Source of the DNA: Candidatus Cloacimonadota bacterium
Lineage (GTDB): Bacteria > Cloacimonadota > Cloacimonadia > Cloacimonadales > WRIO01
DNA length: 13,971 bases
Reading direction: 5' to 3'
NCBI GenBank assembly: GCA_023230175.1
Contig: JALNXV010000050.1
Coordinates: 1 to 13,971, forward strand
The position numbers and the translations under genes were made by a program. The first letter of the stretch is position 1. Every line of letters begins with the position of its first letter. This document shows, piece by piece, positions 1 through 8,905 of the stretch. The notes beneath the pieces are model-generated. The model saw only the letters and a list, made by a program, of their open reading frames with translations. It had not been told where the DNA came from and ran no database searches.

Positions 1-472
1 ATTCTGGTGGGACGTCGATGGGGCGGTAAAGGAAGCTGTCAGGATGAGGACATTCACAGAGGTCGGATCCATCAAGTTTGATTGCCAGCATGGCATGCTG
101 TTCATCACATTGCCTTCGGGGAGGAAACTCGCCTATGTGAAACCGAGGATTGGATTCAACCAATTCGGTGGCGAGTCAGTCACCTACGAGGGAATCGGAG
201 GAACCAAAAAATGGGAAAGACTGGAATCCTATGGTCCGAAGTTCGTGGAGAATATAGTCCAGGCCACCAGTCGGGATATCTTGGCGGAAGCGATGAAGAG
301 CTTGAGGGCAGAGTTCATCGTTGGCCATGTGCACGACGAGCTCATCATCGAGTGTCCGATGGATGTTTCGGTAGAGGAGATAGGCCTAAGGATGGGACGC
401 ACCCCGGAGTGGTTGCCTGGCATCAAGTTGAGAGCGGATGGATACGAGACGGAGTTCTATAAAAAGGATTAG
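1..472 (+). CDS. Phage-type DNA polymerase, family A, C-terminal part (5' end outside window)
   Basis: The reading frame is open from base 2, so 156 codons of a longer gene are present. The first in-frame ATG at 44 is internal. The fragment holds the end of a family A (Pol I-like) palm/fingers domain. The VHDE motif (motif C, bases 329-340) carries a catalytic metal-binding aspartate at 335-337. The stretch GTKKWERLESYGPKFVENIV, followed by QATSRDIL, is characteristic of the phage/prophage polymerases common in Bacillota. The protein ends at a normal-looking C-terminus (…YKKD), so the gene does not look truncated by the foreign DNA that follows. It probably replicates phage DNA and marks this flank as a phage replication module. 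The next gene on its own strand is not met until 13096. Confidence 0.9.
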   Translation, partial: FWWDVDGAVKEAVRMRTFTEVGSIKFDCQHGMLFITLPSGRKLAYVKPRIGFNQFGGESVTYEGIGGTKKWERLESYGPKFVENIVQATSRDILAEAMKSLRAEFIVGHVHDELIIECPMDVSVEEIGLRMGRTPEWLPGIKLRADGYETEFYKKD

Positions 473-491
473 GAAGGAATGAATTCCTGCT

Positions 492-2312
492 TCAAATAAA
501 CATGTCTCCATTCCATACGAGCTTAAACAAGTCAACCAGTAAAGCAGTTCGTTCCTTTATCTCTGTTTTTCCAAAACTTGGATAAGCTTTAAAATCAAGA
601 GAGTTATCATTAATAAACTTTTGAAATTGGGGGTTATTTTGATATGCTTGCGAACCAAGAGATTCTGTGTAAATGTTGCCTTCATTTGAGCAGTACGTAT
701 GAAGCTTATATTCATACTTTGAATCGTTGAGGCTTGCATTAATGCTTTTGTGCAACAACAGAAGTGCTCCGATGCTATTTCGCCATCTTTTAAAATCGTC
801 CTGATCAGAGTATTCATCAGTAAACCATTCAAAATGGTCGGTTAGGATGTGTTCAATTTCAAGGGGATTTTTTGTTTGCGTATTCATATAGTCACTGTAA
901 TTTGATGCAACATTTATTGATTCTTCAATATACCCAGTTACTCTTGCAAGAATGTTTTTAATGTATTTCTTTGTAAAGCTATTGAGCCGAAGGTCAGGGA
1001 CGACTGATTCAGGATCGAAGGTAAGCTTATTGAATTGCAGTAATAGCTTTTTCTTTAATGTAGCAACATCTACCATTCGTATGTCTTTGGTAATGTTAAA
1101 TACAGCGTTTTTGATGGTATTGTAATCAACAGATTTATAGTTAGCAACTCTTGAGATAATGAAAACATCAATAAATCTAGCTGTTAAATTCATTTTTTCG
1201 ATGATTACAGGCCAAGAGTCATCAAAACAAATAGGAGCTAGTAATAGCTGAGCTTGGAATGTAAAGTTCAGCTGTGCATTATAATAAACATATTTTGTTT
1301 CTTCGGAATATATAGTTTCTGCACTGCGGATTTTCTTATAGACTTCTGAGAGCTTCCCCATTTTTCTAATCAACAATTCAAAATCTTCAGAAGTCCCAAG
1401 TCCTAGTTTATCACGTTCATCACGTACCCATTTATGGAATGGACCACCAATGATGTCAAAATCCTTGTTTACAGCACCAGCTTTTGTTTCACGAATTGTG
1501 TCTGCATAATGGGCTCTTAACCAAACTTTGATGAAGGTCTCATCACCTTTGTCTTCGTCTTTTTTTAACTCGAGTATTTTTTCTTTCCAGAAACTGTTTA
1601 GCTTTTCACGAGTTTCATCAACTTTTATCTCCGATAAGAGATACCCCTTAAGCATTTCCGTGGAAGTGAGACTTAATCCTCTATCGTTCATTGAGACAAA
1701 GACTTTATGCGCATCTTGCTCTGTAGTAGCGACAATTTCTATGAAAAATACCTTTTCAGCAAGCCAATCACAAAAATGAAGCAATATTGAGTCTTGAATA
1801 TCATCAGGAAAAACATCAACAATATCCAGGTATCTGCCATATAGGTTTTTTACCGACTCATTACAATTGGTTGTATCAAATGAAGCATCATTGAAGATAG
1901 CATTCATACATTCTTGTCTATCATCAACATTGATATTAAAAGACTTCGTGCCAAAAGACTCTGAGAAAATCATGGTTTCAATCATGTTGTAGGATTGACC
2001 AATAGTCTTCAGTCTGTTGTTTAAATACATCAATAGCAGTGTAAGAGAGGAAAACCTTTGCTGGCCATCAATGATAGCGTTTTCTCTACCAGCTAACACT
2101 ATGGAACCCATAAAATAGGTTCCATAATCTGCAACCTGTAGCCTTGAATCTCCAGAATTGTAATTATCTAAGAACTCAGAGGTAAGATCATCAATCAGTT
2201 CTTCTATGTGCTTTCTCTGCCACATATACTCACGCTGGTAATAATGGATTGAGTATTTTGTATTCTGTAACAACTGTTTTAAATTCTTTGGTGAACCTTC
2301 TATTTTTTTCAT
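492..2312 (-). CDS. DUF262/DUF1524 protein, GmrSD-like (type IV restriction type)
   Basis: A 606-aa protein. The N-terminal DUF262 (GmrS-like) domain shows YQREYMWQ at residues 25-32, the hallmark DGQQR at 82-86, and FVSMNDRGLSLTSTEMLKGYL at about 205-225. The C-terminal DUF1524 (GmrD-like, HNH-fold nuclease) region shows EIEHIL at about 485-490, with RNSIGALLLL and a following N-rich segment at 511-530 as the likely rest of the active site. In GmrSD-type enzymes the DGQQR domain binds and hydrolyses NTP and the HNH part cuts DNA with modified cytosines. Related DUF262/DUF1524 proteins (for example BrxU, SspE) restrict phage in other settings. Here both domains are in one chain. AGGAG lies 12 nt before the ATG, rather far. 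It is the last gene of the block, 29 nt after the DUF3800 gene. Its stop is 19 nt from the convergent polymerase stop, with no clear terminator between them. Substrate specificity cannot be read from the sequence. Confidence 0.85.
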   Translation of the reverse strand: MKKIEGSPKNLKQLLQNTKYSIHYYQREYMWQRKHIEELIDDLTSEFLDNYNSGDSRLQVADYGTYFMGSIVLAGRENAIIDGQQRFSSLTLLLMYLNNRLKTIGQSYNMIETMIFSESFGTKSFNINVDDRQECMNAIFNDASFDTTNCNESVKNLYGRYLDIVDVFPDDIQDSILLHFCDWLAEKVFFIEIVATTEQDAHKVFVSMNDRGLSLTSTEMLKGYLLSEIKVDETREKLNSFWKEKILELKKDEDKGDETFIKVWLRAHYADTIRETKAGAVNKDFDIIGGPFHKWVRDERDKLGLGTSEDFELLIRKMGKLSEVYKKIRSAETIYSEETKYVYYNAQLNFTFQAQLLLAPICFDDSWPVIIEKMNLTARFIDVFIISRVANYKSVDYNTIKNAVFNITKDIRMVDVATLKKKLLLQFNKLTFDPESVVPDLRLNSFTKKYIKNILARVTGYIEESINVASNYSDYMNTQTKNPLEIEHILTDHFEWFTDEYSDQDDFKRWRNSIGALLLLHKSINASLNDSKYEYKLHTYCSNEGNIYTESLGSQAYQNNPQFQKFINDNSLDFKAYPSFGKTEIKERTALLVDLFKLVWNGDMFI

Positions 2313-2341
2313 ACTACTTTTTTTCTCCTGGATTTGTGTCT

Positions 2342-3529
2342 TTATTTCGAACCTTGATTTATAAAGTAATTCTTATATTGAATGAGAGTGTCATCTTCCA
2401 ATATGTCCAGTTTCATATCTGTTGCTAATAATAGAGTTTGTCTGCATTGCTTTATTCGATCCAACATTGGTCCAGCAACAGTAACAGATTGATTAATATA
2501 GGTTGAAATATCCTTCATAGAATCAGGTATCTTGTATCCTTTGGGACTACTTGCAATAATAATTCCCAAATCTCTTAATGGGGCAACGACCTCTCGACAT
2601 AAATAACTACTAGTTATGCGATGTGAACTTAACTCCCGGAGTCTGTCAACAATCTCCTTTGAATAAATATATTCTGATCCAACGTTAAGTATTTTAAACA
2701 AAAGAATATCCAAGAAAAAAACGCGTGCTCTAATCTCTTCGGTCGTGCTTTCTCTGTTGTTATGAGTGTAATCCCGAGCCATTTTTAATGCGGTAGTAAA
2801 AATAATATCATCAAACTCTGTTCTGAGTGATTTGACAGAGTAATAACGTTTTTCTTGCTGGGGAAAATCCAATTTGAGTTGAATTTTGTCTTGAATAATA
2901 CGAAGTGCAGAAGGCGAGTCTTTGTTTTCTTTATTCCGCCGTATGGAACCTGCAATGACATCAGAAACTTGAATAATATTGGATTCTTTACTATCAGATA
3001 AAGAAAAATCATAATCATTAAACAAGTCTTTTTCAGGCATATGTTTTTCAATGTAATTGGCATATGATTCTTGAAATTCATTGCCGCCATGTTCATCCGC
3101 TATAATAGTAAGTTTGGGATAATACTTATATAACCCATCAAGAAGCTGTTGATTAATAAATTTAATAAAGGTTTTCTTATAAGTTGATAAAGGGCCTCCC
3201 TCAAAAAAAGCTTTTTTATCGGCTATCAAAGCAATCACTAAGAAATTTAGCTTTGATAGCTCTGACAGAATTCTGCCTCTTCTCGAATCGTTACCTCCTA
3301 TAGCACTTGATTTCATCTCCTTTCCTGAGAAATAGATTTCCCGAAGCTTGTCAATTTCATGCTCCATAGAACCTACATCATCGTTCTTTACAATTACTGC
3401 ACAAACAACATAATAGCGTTCGGTTCCTTCCTTTGAGAAGTCAAAACCAAAACTTCCACTCTCGTCAATAAATGCTGTTCTGGCGGGAATTGCAATACTT
3501 GAACTCTCCTGAGAATAATTCATCTTCAT
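2342..3529 (-). CDS. DUF3800 domain protein with C-terminal extension
   Basis: A 395-aa protein. The N-terminal part carries the DUF3800 signature: FIDESGSFG at 20-28 (the DESG acidic residue pair), ADEHG at 144-148, and a QVSDVIAG motif at 187-194 that supplies a late aspartate. DUF3800 proteins are thought to have an RNase H-like fold with a metal-binding acidic site, and they are often found in defence islands and prophages; their reaction is not established. Residues from about 230 to the end do not match the usual short DUF3800 core. The segment near 300-350 (VDRLRELSSH … APLRDLGII … GYKI) reads like a winged helix, which suggests nucleic acid binding; this is my inference. The helicase stop codon TGA overlaps the ribosome binding site (GAGGTG). 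The ATG at 3529 is only 4 nt from GAGG, so the second ATG at 3523 is an equally good start. Confidence 0.85.
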   Translation of the reverse strand: MKMNYSQESSSIAIPARTAFIDESGSFGFDFSKEGTERYYVVCAVIVKNDDVGSMEHEIDKLREIYFSGKEMKSSAIGGNDSRRGRILSELSKLNFLVIALIADKKAFFEGGPLSTYKKTFIKFINQQLLDGLYKYYPKLTIIADEHGGNEFQESYANYIEKHMPEKDLFNDYDFSLSDSKESNIIQVSDVIAGSIRRNKENKDSPSALRIIQDKIQLKLDFPQQEKRYYSVKSLRTEFDDIIFTTALKMARDYTHNNRESTTEEIRARVFFLDILLFKILNVGSEYIYSKEIVDRLRELSSHRITSSYLCREVVAPLRDLGIIIASSPKGYKIPDSMKDISTYINQSVTVAGPMLDRIKQCRQTLLLATDMKLDILEDDTLIQYKNYFINQGSK

Positions 3530-3535
3530 ATCACC

Positions 3536-6469
3536 TCATTTTAGTTCACCTTTTTCAAAAGCCCCAGGAAACTTGAAAACTACTGTTTTACCTTTCTTGG
3601 TCTTAAGAGTTATCTTGTCGCTGTCAACTTTCAATACCGTACATGAGCCATAGGTTTTTGATATTATCCAATCATCTTTTTTTACATCCATTGCTGAATG
3701 TGATTCCTTGGTATCATTGATACCTGTTTGTGTTGATACCTGCGATTTTGGTACTTTCTTTACTAAGACAATCTTTGGTTTTGGAGGAGTCTCTGCTACC
3801 TGAGTTTTTGATTCCAACTGATTGTTGTAGCCCTCAGATTTAACTAGGTTTATAGTCTTGACTTGTTTTCCTAAACGTTCATCTTTTTTTCTGGTGATTT
3901 GGGGCTCAATAGTATTCTCTTCTTTATTTACGGCAGGCTCTTCATCCGACTGTTTTCTATAAAGGGCATTGAAGTCATCGACAGAGAGTACAGTAGACCA
4001 GCCTCCGACCGGTTCTCCTGCATGTTTGTTAATGCCTGTATAATCCAAGCTTGCTTCTTCATAACGTCTAAACTTGAATATTGCGTCATTCCAAACATCC
4101 TCATTAAACAAACCAAGAGAACAAAGGAGTTCAAAGTCCTTTACATATAACCCTGTCACTTTCTTAAAAAGGCCTGGCTCAAGTTTGGTAATGACATCTT
4201 GCAAGCATACTTCTCTGAAGTCTGTGAGATACATGAAAATTGGAATGCGCGTGGCGAATTTAATTAGCTTTTCCTGAATCTCCTTACGCTTGCTCTTATA
4301 TTCTTTTTCGTCATCATCAATCTCTTTTTGTGTTTTGGGATCCTTCTTGCCACCTTCTTTTTTTGCTTTTTTGACCGATTCAGACTTATTAATTATAGTC
4401 TCTAAATCACTGTTAAGGTTTCTGAAGCCTTCAATACTCATGAGAGCAGCCATTGCATCTGGGTTGTTTAATAGACGAGCTAGAACATCATTCGTGACGT
4501 TGACAAGAAGTGCTGACTCCCAGCGTCTTGCAAGAAGTGTTGCTGAGGTTCCAGACATTGCAATATCGAGAATTTCTCCTGCATCTATTTCCCTCATCTG
4601 GTTTCCTTCATAAGCAAGAACTGGAAGGAACTTAATGAATTCTTTAACTTTTATCTCAGGGTCACGTTCTTTGACATTTAGTCTGCAGCTATATTCTGAA
4701 AGCTGCCTTAAAGTCCTATTTGGAGCAAAATCGAAGACATAACATTCTTTCTTAATAATCTCTCCGCTTGCTGTCCAAGGTGATTGTACTCTGAATGCTG
4801 CCTGGAAATAAGTTTCTGGTTGCTTTAAGTTTCGGAGCATAAAGATAGCTGTCCAAGGTTTGACAGTTACACCGGTGGTTAGCTTTCCACAGGAAAGAGT
4901 AATGGTCTGAGTTTTTAATGGATCATCCATAGCCCTTTCAACAGGAATCAATGCATCAGCCCCCTGCCCAGCTTCTGTTCCTGCACAAACAATAACTCTA
5001 TAAGAGTGATAGAAACTATTCTGCTTTTGATTTAAAAGGTTTCTCATTGCATAGCAAGAGGAGACATTTGGCATGAACCATAATGTATGATCAAGAACTG
5101 AGCGCAGTCTTGCATCAGAATAAGGGAATGGAGAATGTCTGCCGGTTTTCAAATCTTCAACAGAACTCTCAAGGTTCTGTCCCCTCATGAGATCCAGCCA
5201 CTTTTGCACATAGACTTCAAAAACAAACTTAGCTTTATCTTTTTCTCCTTCAGTTGAAAAGAAAACATTCAGATCGAATTCGTTAAATTCGCCCTGCATG
5301 GCAATCTTTCGGATGGATTCCGGCATCTTATAGGTGAGCATAACCATACGGGGAAGTGCGGCATAAGGATTAGCTCCTTTTGATACATCCCAGTTCTCTT
5401 TGGCGTTTTGCTCATCAGAATAAGTCCAAGAAAAGATTTGCTCTTCAATAAATTCTCCACTATTGATAGCTCTAAACGGTGTTCCAGAAAGATATAAGTA
5501 GTAATTGGTTGTTATTGGTAGGAAGGATTCATCGTAAACACTATCCTTGTCATAGGTTTCCATTTCTTTGAGAAGATCAAAGTCTGCATCCTTTTCGTCA
5601 TCTTCTTTATCAAACAAATCCTTAGCCTTTTCACGCCATGCTCCAAAATGGTATTCATCAAAAATGACAATATCCCAGTTCGTAGCTCTGACCCATTTGT
5701 GGCGCTCCTTAATAGTCCCAGTTGCTTTATCTACTCCGAGGAAGTCTTGAAACGAACCAAAGCATACAATTGGTTTTCTCTTGTCCGCTTTCTCATACTG
5801 CTGACCAATATCATCGGTAAATAAGTCTGTCTTAGTCGGCTGTGAAATAAACTGCCATCCAGCAAAATCCACATGTGTTTCAAGATCTTCTTTCCATGCG
5901 CTCTTCACAGCTGGTTTGAAGGTTAGAACCAAAACCTTTTTTAGCCCCATTTCCTTTGCAAGCTCATAGGAAGCAAAAGTTTTCCCAAAACGCATCTTTG
6001 CATTCCATAGAAATTTGGGGGTTCTTCCAGACCCATCAGAAGAAGCAGAATTAAAGTATCTCATGGTCTTAGTAATAGCTTCATCCTGTTCAGGTCGTGG
6101 CCGGAAATTATTTACCCTTTCAAATGAAGTTGTCCTGTTCAGGACAGACTTATAAGCACGGGTTAACTGATCAAGAGTACAACGATACCACTCGCCACCT
6201 TGACATACACAGTGCATGGCTTTCAGAGCTCTATGAATATCATGATCCATAAAGACAGAACCATCATTACGCATTGCTGTTCCTGAGAATACAACCTTCC
6301 ATTCTCCAATGGCGGGGCCTAATGTGGCTATCTGTTCTTTGATACGAACATTTACATCGTCACGAGTTGTATAGCCAACTTTAAGATATTCAGGTTCTGC
6401 CGCGATTGAAAAAGCGTAGATTTGTGGATGAAGAGAGTCATCTTTTGAAGGAAATAAGTCTTTAGGCAT
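3536..6469 (-). CDS. GIY-YIG-like nuclease domain fused to SF2 (DEAD/DEAH) helicase
   Basis: A 977-aa protein, probably the restriction/translocase subunit of the module. Residues 17-95 look like a GIY-YIG/T5orf172-type domain: IYAF, LKVGYT, RIKEQ, then MDHDIHRAL and GGEWYR. The helicase core follows: Walker A variant NAKMRFGKT at 156-164, DEYH at 271-274, LSGTPF at 327-332, GKLTTGVT at about 528-535 and QAAFRVQS at about 556-563, the set of an SF2 DNA translocase like type III Res subunits. A charged segment (about 700-740) and a low-complexity linker (about 860-925) lead to a small C-terminal β-rich domain ending in KFPGAFEKGELK. The start chosen is the ATG at 6469: GGAG (6479-6476) lies 6 nt before it, and it overlaps the methyltransferase stop by 8 nt. 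An in-frame ATG at 6481 would add 4 residues. An aspartate sits where GIY-YIG nucleases usually have the catalytic glutamate. Confidence 0.85.
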   Translation of the reverse strand: MPKDLFPSKDDSLHPQIYAFSIAAEPEYLKVGYTTRDDVNVRIKEQIATLGPAIGEWKVVFSGTAMRNDGSVFMDHDIHRALKAMHCVCQGGEWYRCTLDQLTRAYKSVLNRTTSFERVNNFRPRPEQDEAITKTMRYFNSASSDGSGRTPKFLWNAKMRFGKTFASYELAKEMGLKKVLVLTFKPAVKSAWKEDLETHVDFAGWQFISQPTKTDLFTDDIGQQYEKADKRKPIVCFGSFQDFLGVDKATGTIKERHKWVRATNWDIVIFDEYHFGAWREKAKDLFDKEDDEKDADFDLLKEMETYDKDSVYDESFLPITTNYYLYLSGTPFRAINSGEFIEEQIFSWTYSDEQNAKENWDVSKGANPYAALPRMVMLTYKMPESIRKIAMQGEFNEFDLNVFFSTEGEKDKAKFVFEVYVQKWLDLMRGQNLESSVEDLKTGRHSPFPYSDARLRSVLDHTLWFMPNVSSCYAMRNLLNQKQNSFYHSYRVIVCAGTEAGQGADALIPVERAMDDPLKTQTITLSCGKLTTGVTVKPWTAIFMLRNLKQPETYFQAAFRVQSPWTASGEIIKKECYVFDFAPNRTLRQLSEYSCRLNVKERDPEIKVKEFIKFLPVLAYEGNQMREIDAGEILDIAMSGTSATLLARRWESALLVNVTNDVLARLLNNPDAMAALMSIEGFRNLNSDLETIINKSESVKKAKKEGGKKDPKTQKEIDDDEKEYKSKRKEIQEKLIKFATRIPIFMYLTDFREVCLQDVITKLEPGLFKKVTGLYVKDFELLCSLGLFNEDVWNDAIFKFRRYEEASLDYTGINKHAGEPVGGWSTVLSVDDFNALYRKQSDEEPAVNKEENTIEPQITRKKDERLGKQVKTINLVKSEGYNNQLESKTQVAETPPKPKIVLVKKVPKSQVSTQTGINDTKESHSAMDVKKDDWIISKTYGSCTVLKVDSDKITLKTKKGKTVVFKFPGAFEKGELK

Positions 6470-7994
6470 CAGCATCTCCATTCAAGTCCATTGGTTTTAT
6501 TCTTGATTCTATGTAATCAATCTCTTCTTCTGTTAGTGAATATTTCTCGTAAAGCGTTGAGTCGTTCCATTTTTTGGAAAAATCTTGTATTGGAACAAAT
6601 CGGAATCTCTCTTTGGTAATGTTTATTGCAGATAAACATTGTAATAAAAGGAATCTTGCAAATTTGGTTGATAAATAGTGAGCACAGTTAATGGCTTTTT
6701 CTTCAGAAGAAAACGAACTTCCAACAAAATATGAAAAAGTACAGACTGCATTTGGTTCAAGTATTGATAGGGTAGCAATTACTTTTCTTTTCCCATCTTT
6801 TCCTGCTGTTGCAGCTCCAGCCGAAGTTGCTTTTCCAATAATGACTTTCCACTTGTTAATATACTCAAACCCTTGAGTTACTTTGTATTTTGGAATAAAA
6901 CTTCGTCCTACACTTGATAACAGAGAGAAACAGTTTCCATCATTGTTGCTTATTCCTCTTTCAGATGTTCCTAGACCAAATACCCCTAATGAAGACATGT
7001 CCTCAGAAATGCTTTTTTCTTTTCTAGAGATGATTTTTCTGACAATTTTTATTGCCTTATTATCACGAACGAAAATATCAAATTCATTGAGTTTTCTTTG
7101 TTGGGTTGTTTCAACCCCATTATCAATAAATGAATACTGGCATAATCCAGAATACTCACGGTCCCAAAGAAAGAAGCTAACTCCTCCTGCGATATCCACT
7201 CCAGGAAAACAATCTGTCGACATAGAATAATCTACTATTCTCTTGACCCGACAATCATTCAACATCTCATTTCGGTAATTATCTAGGCCCATTCCCCCTG
7301 CAAACCATCTTGATGGGGTAATCATTGTGAGAAATCTTGGCTTTAACTTTAATGCTTGTTTTACGAATAGATGATAAATAGGTTTAGCTTGCTTACCAGG
7401 GCCATCAGTATCTAATTGATATGGAGGATTGCCGATAATTAAATCAAATTTCATATTATAAATATCCTTTTCATGTATGAATTCATAAGCGTGGGTTTCA
7501 AGTTCTTTTCCTCGGTCAAATTGCTCTCTTGAAGCTCCACAAATAATACATTTCTGGTCCTTTTTTTCCCCGATCCCATTCCATGTGTGCTCTATCCTTT
7601 TGTAACGGATATTACCTTCTGGAGAATTGAACTCTGACACGGAATAAATTGAGCTTGTGTTTTTTGAACAATATGTACTTCGCCGAGCTACGAGTGCAGT
7701 CAACTCAGTAATCGCAATTGCATAAAGTTGCTCATGGAAAATATGGTCTATTCGCTCCTGTAGGTTTGGTATTGTTTTCTCAAGACCTGTTATCAGTCGT
7801 TTTGCAATCTCTCGAAGAAATACACCAGTTTTGCACGCAGGATCTAAGAATTTGGCATTGGGGTCTTCAAAAAGCTCTTGTGGTAACAAATCAAGCATCG
7901 CATTGGCTATTTCTGGTGGAGTGAATACTTCATCGTTAGAAAGGTTTGCAAGGCAAGACAGTACATCAGGATTGTAATTTACGCTTCCTGGCAT
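6462..7994 (-). CDS. Eco57I-like N6-adenine DNA methyltransferase
   Basis: A 510-aa protein that probably transfers a methyl group from SAM to adenine in DNA. It shows a motif X-like segment EVFTPPEIANAML at 22-34, motif I DPACKTGVFL at 51-60 (SAM pocket), the catalytic motif IV NPPYQ at 189-193, and ITPSRWFAGG at about 225-234, a segment typical of Eco57I-type and type I/II N6-adenine enzymes. A CIICGA pair of cysteines (149, 152) sits in an insert before motif IV. The C-terminal 250 residues are likely target recognition. GGAGG lies 5 nt before the ATG, and the start overlaps the preceding gene by 16 nt, so the two are probably translated together. No nuclease motif is visible in this chain, which differs from single-chain type IIG enzymes; cutting is probably supplied by the helicase protein. 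Confidence 0.88.
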   Translation of the reverse strand: MPGSVNYNPDVLSCLANLSNDEVFTPPEIANAMLDLLPQELFEDPNAKFLDPACKTGVFLREIAKRLITGLEKTIPNLQERIDHIFHEQLYAIAITELTALVARRSTYCSKNTSSIYSVSEFNSPEGNIRYKRIEHTWNGIGEKKDQKCIICGASREQFDRGKELETHAYEFIHEKDIYNMKFDLIIGNPPYQLDTDGPGKQAKPIYHLFVKQALKLKPRFLTMITPSRWFAGGMGLDNYRNEMLNDCRVKRIVDYSMSTDCFPGVDIAGGVSFFLWDREYSGLCQYSFIDNGVETTQQRKLNEFDIFVRDNKAIKIVRKIISRKEKSISEDMSSLGVFGLGTSERGISNNDGNCFSLLSSVGRSFIPKYKVTQGFEYINKWKVIIGKATSAGAATAGKDGKRKVIATLSILEPNAVCTFSYFVGSSFSSEEKAINCAHYLSTKFARFLLLQCLSAINITKERFRFVPIQDFSKKWNDSTLYEKYSLTEEEIDYIESRIKPMDLNGDADA

Positions 7995-8644
7995 TGTATC
8001 CTCCAGTACTCAATGGGTTTATACTCAACAATAGGTTTTGGAATATACGCGCCTATTTCCGTATCATAGTCATCGGATGAAAGAAACAAATCCCTTTGGT
8101 ATCCATTATCCTGCATTTCTAGCATATGCGATAATTCAAAATCTCTACGCTTAAGCATTACACCCGCAACAAGAGACCATTCAGAAAAGATGATTGGTTG
8201 CCCGTTGTTTTGAAGAAGTGTCAGAGCATCACCGCAGAGGATATTTCTTGTGATGATGTATTTTGCCGCATTTCTACAATCATCAATACATTCTTTTTTG
8301 TTATTCTCTGTATAAGCAGTATCCCATATTTTGAAGAGTCTATCTCGGCACTCCTGAGCATTATCCTCAAGGATGTCTACTCCATAAAGACTGGAGATGG
8401 CAACGATGGTGTACTTTTCAAAATCGCTTTTGTTTTTGCTGTAGCGAAGCTTAACTGTGTTTAGCTTTCTATTAAGGATTTCTGCAAGAAAGTTACCATC
8501 TCCACAAGCCGGTTCAAGAACCCTTGAATCGATGCGTTCTGTTTCATCCTTTGCAAGGTCGCACATGGCTTTGACTTCGCGTTCATTGGTAAAGACTTCG
8601 CCATGTTCTGCCACTCGCTTCTTGGATTTAATCTGACTTGCCAT
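7979..8644 (-). CDS. Small SAM-methyltransferase-like subunit lacking NPPY
   Basis: A 221-aa protein with the N6-adenine methyltransferase order of motifs: GEVFTNEREVKAM at 15-27 (motif X-like), LEPACGDGNFL at 43-53 (motif I), GVDILEDN at 88-95 (motif II) and NILCGDAL at 134-141 (motif III). Where motif IV (N/D-PPY/F) should follow, there is PIIFSEWSLV at 150-159 instead, and no NPPY appears elsewhere. The chain ends soon after, with no target recognition domain. It can probably bind SAM but not methylate alone. Its 16-nt overlap with the NPPY-bearing methyltransferase suggests the two work as a heteromer. This pairing of a short 'subunit M' with an Eco57I-like methylase and a GIY-YIG helicase is, to my recollection, recurrent in bacterial genomes. 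AGGAG, 11 nt upstream, is formed by the end of the regulator gene 8 nt away. Confidence 0.82.
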   Translation of the reverse strand: MASQIKSKKRVAEHGEVFTNEREVKAMCDLAKDETERIDSRVLEPACGDGNFLAEILNRKLNTVKLRYSKNKSDFEKYTIVAISSLYGVDILEDNAQECRDRLFKIWDTAYTENNKKECIDDCRNAAKYIITRNILCGDALTLLQNNGQPIIFSEWSLVAGVMLKRRDFELSHMLEMQDNGYQRDLFLSSDDYDTEIGAYIPKPIVEYKPIEYWRIQCQEA

Positions 8645-8652
8645 TAAGCACT

Positions 8653-8856
8653 CTACTCCTTTTCAAATTCGACTATATCCCCGATGTTGCAATCAAAGGC
8701 CTGGCAGACTTTCATAAGTATATCCATGCTTACGTTTTCTCCTTTGGACATCTTGGTTACAGAGGTCCAGCTGATATTCGCAGCAAGCACGAGATCTTTT
8801 TTCTTCATTTTCTTATCAATGAGTATTTTCCAAAGTCCGTTGTAGTTTGCATGCAT
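8653..8856 (-). CDS. Cro/C1-type helix-turn-helix regulator (possible controller protein)
   Basis: A 67-aa protein starting MHANYNGLWK. Helix-turn-helix: MKKKDLVLAANISWTSVTKM at about 16-35 forms the two helices, followed by GENVSMDILMKVCQAFDCNIGDIVE, typical of the HTH_26/Xre group. The start at 8856 is preferred over an upstream in-frame ATG at 8883 because GAGGTG lies just upstream of it and the fold begins here. It is followed 8 nt later by the small methyltransferase gene, the usual place of controller (C) proteins in restriction-modification loci. I infer that it times expression of the methyltransferase-helicase operon. It could also autoregulate through the dyad at 8906-8929. Confidence 0.85.
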   Translation of the reverse strand: MHANYNGLWKILIDKKMKKKDLVLAANISWTSVTKMSKGENVSMDILMKVCQAFDCNIGDIVEFEKE

Positions 8857-8905
8857 TACAACACCTCGGAGACAGAATATCACGGTTTATCTGAATTTGG
8901 TAGAA

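Noticed and set aside
475..488. AGGAAT-GA-ATTCCT palindrome between the convergent stops, considered as a terminator or an insertion scar
   Set aside because: The 2-nt loop is too small for a terminator hairpin. There is no T tract, and I found no matching direct repeat at the other edge of the island.
6470..6481. Upstream ATG (6481) of the GIY-YIG/helicase gene
   Set aside because: Using it would place the GGAG that serves the ATG at 6469 inside the coding sequence, and it lacks a Shine-Dalgarno of its own.
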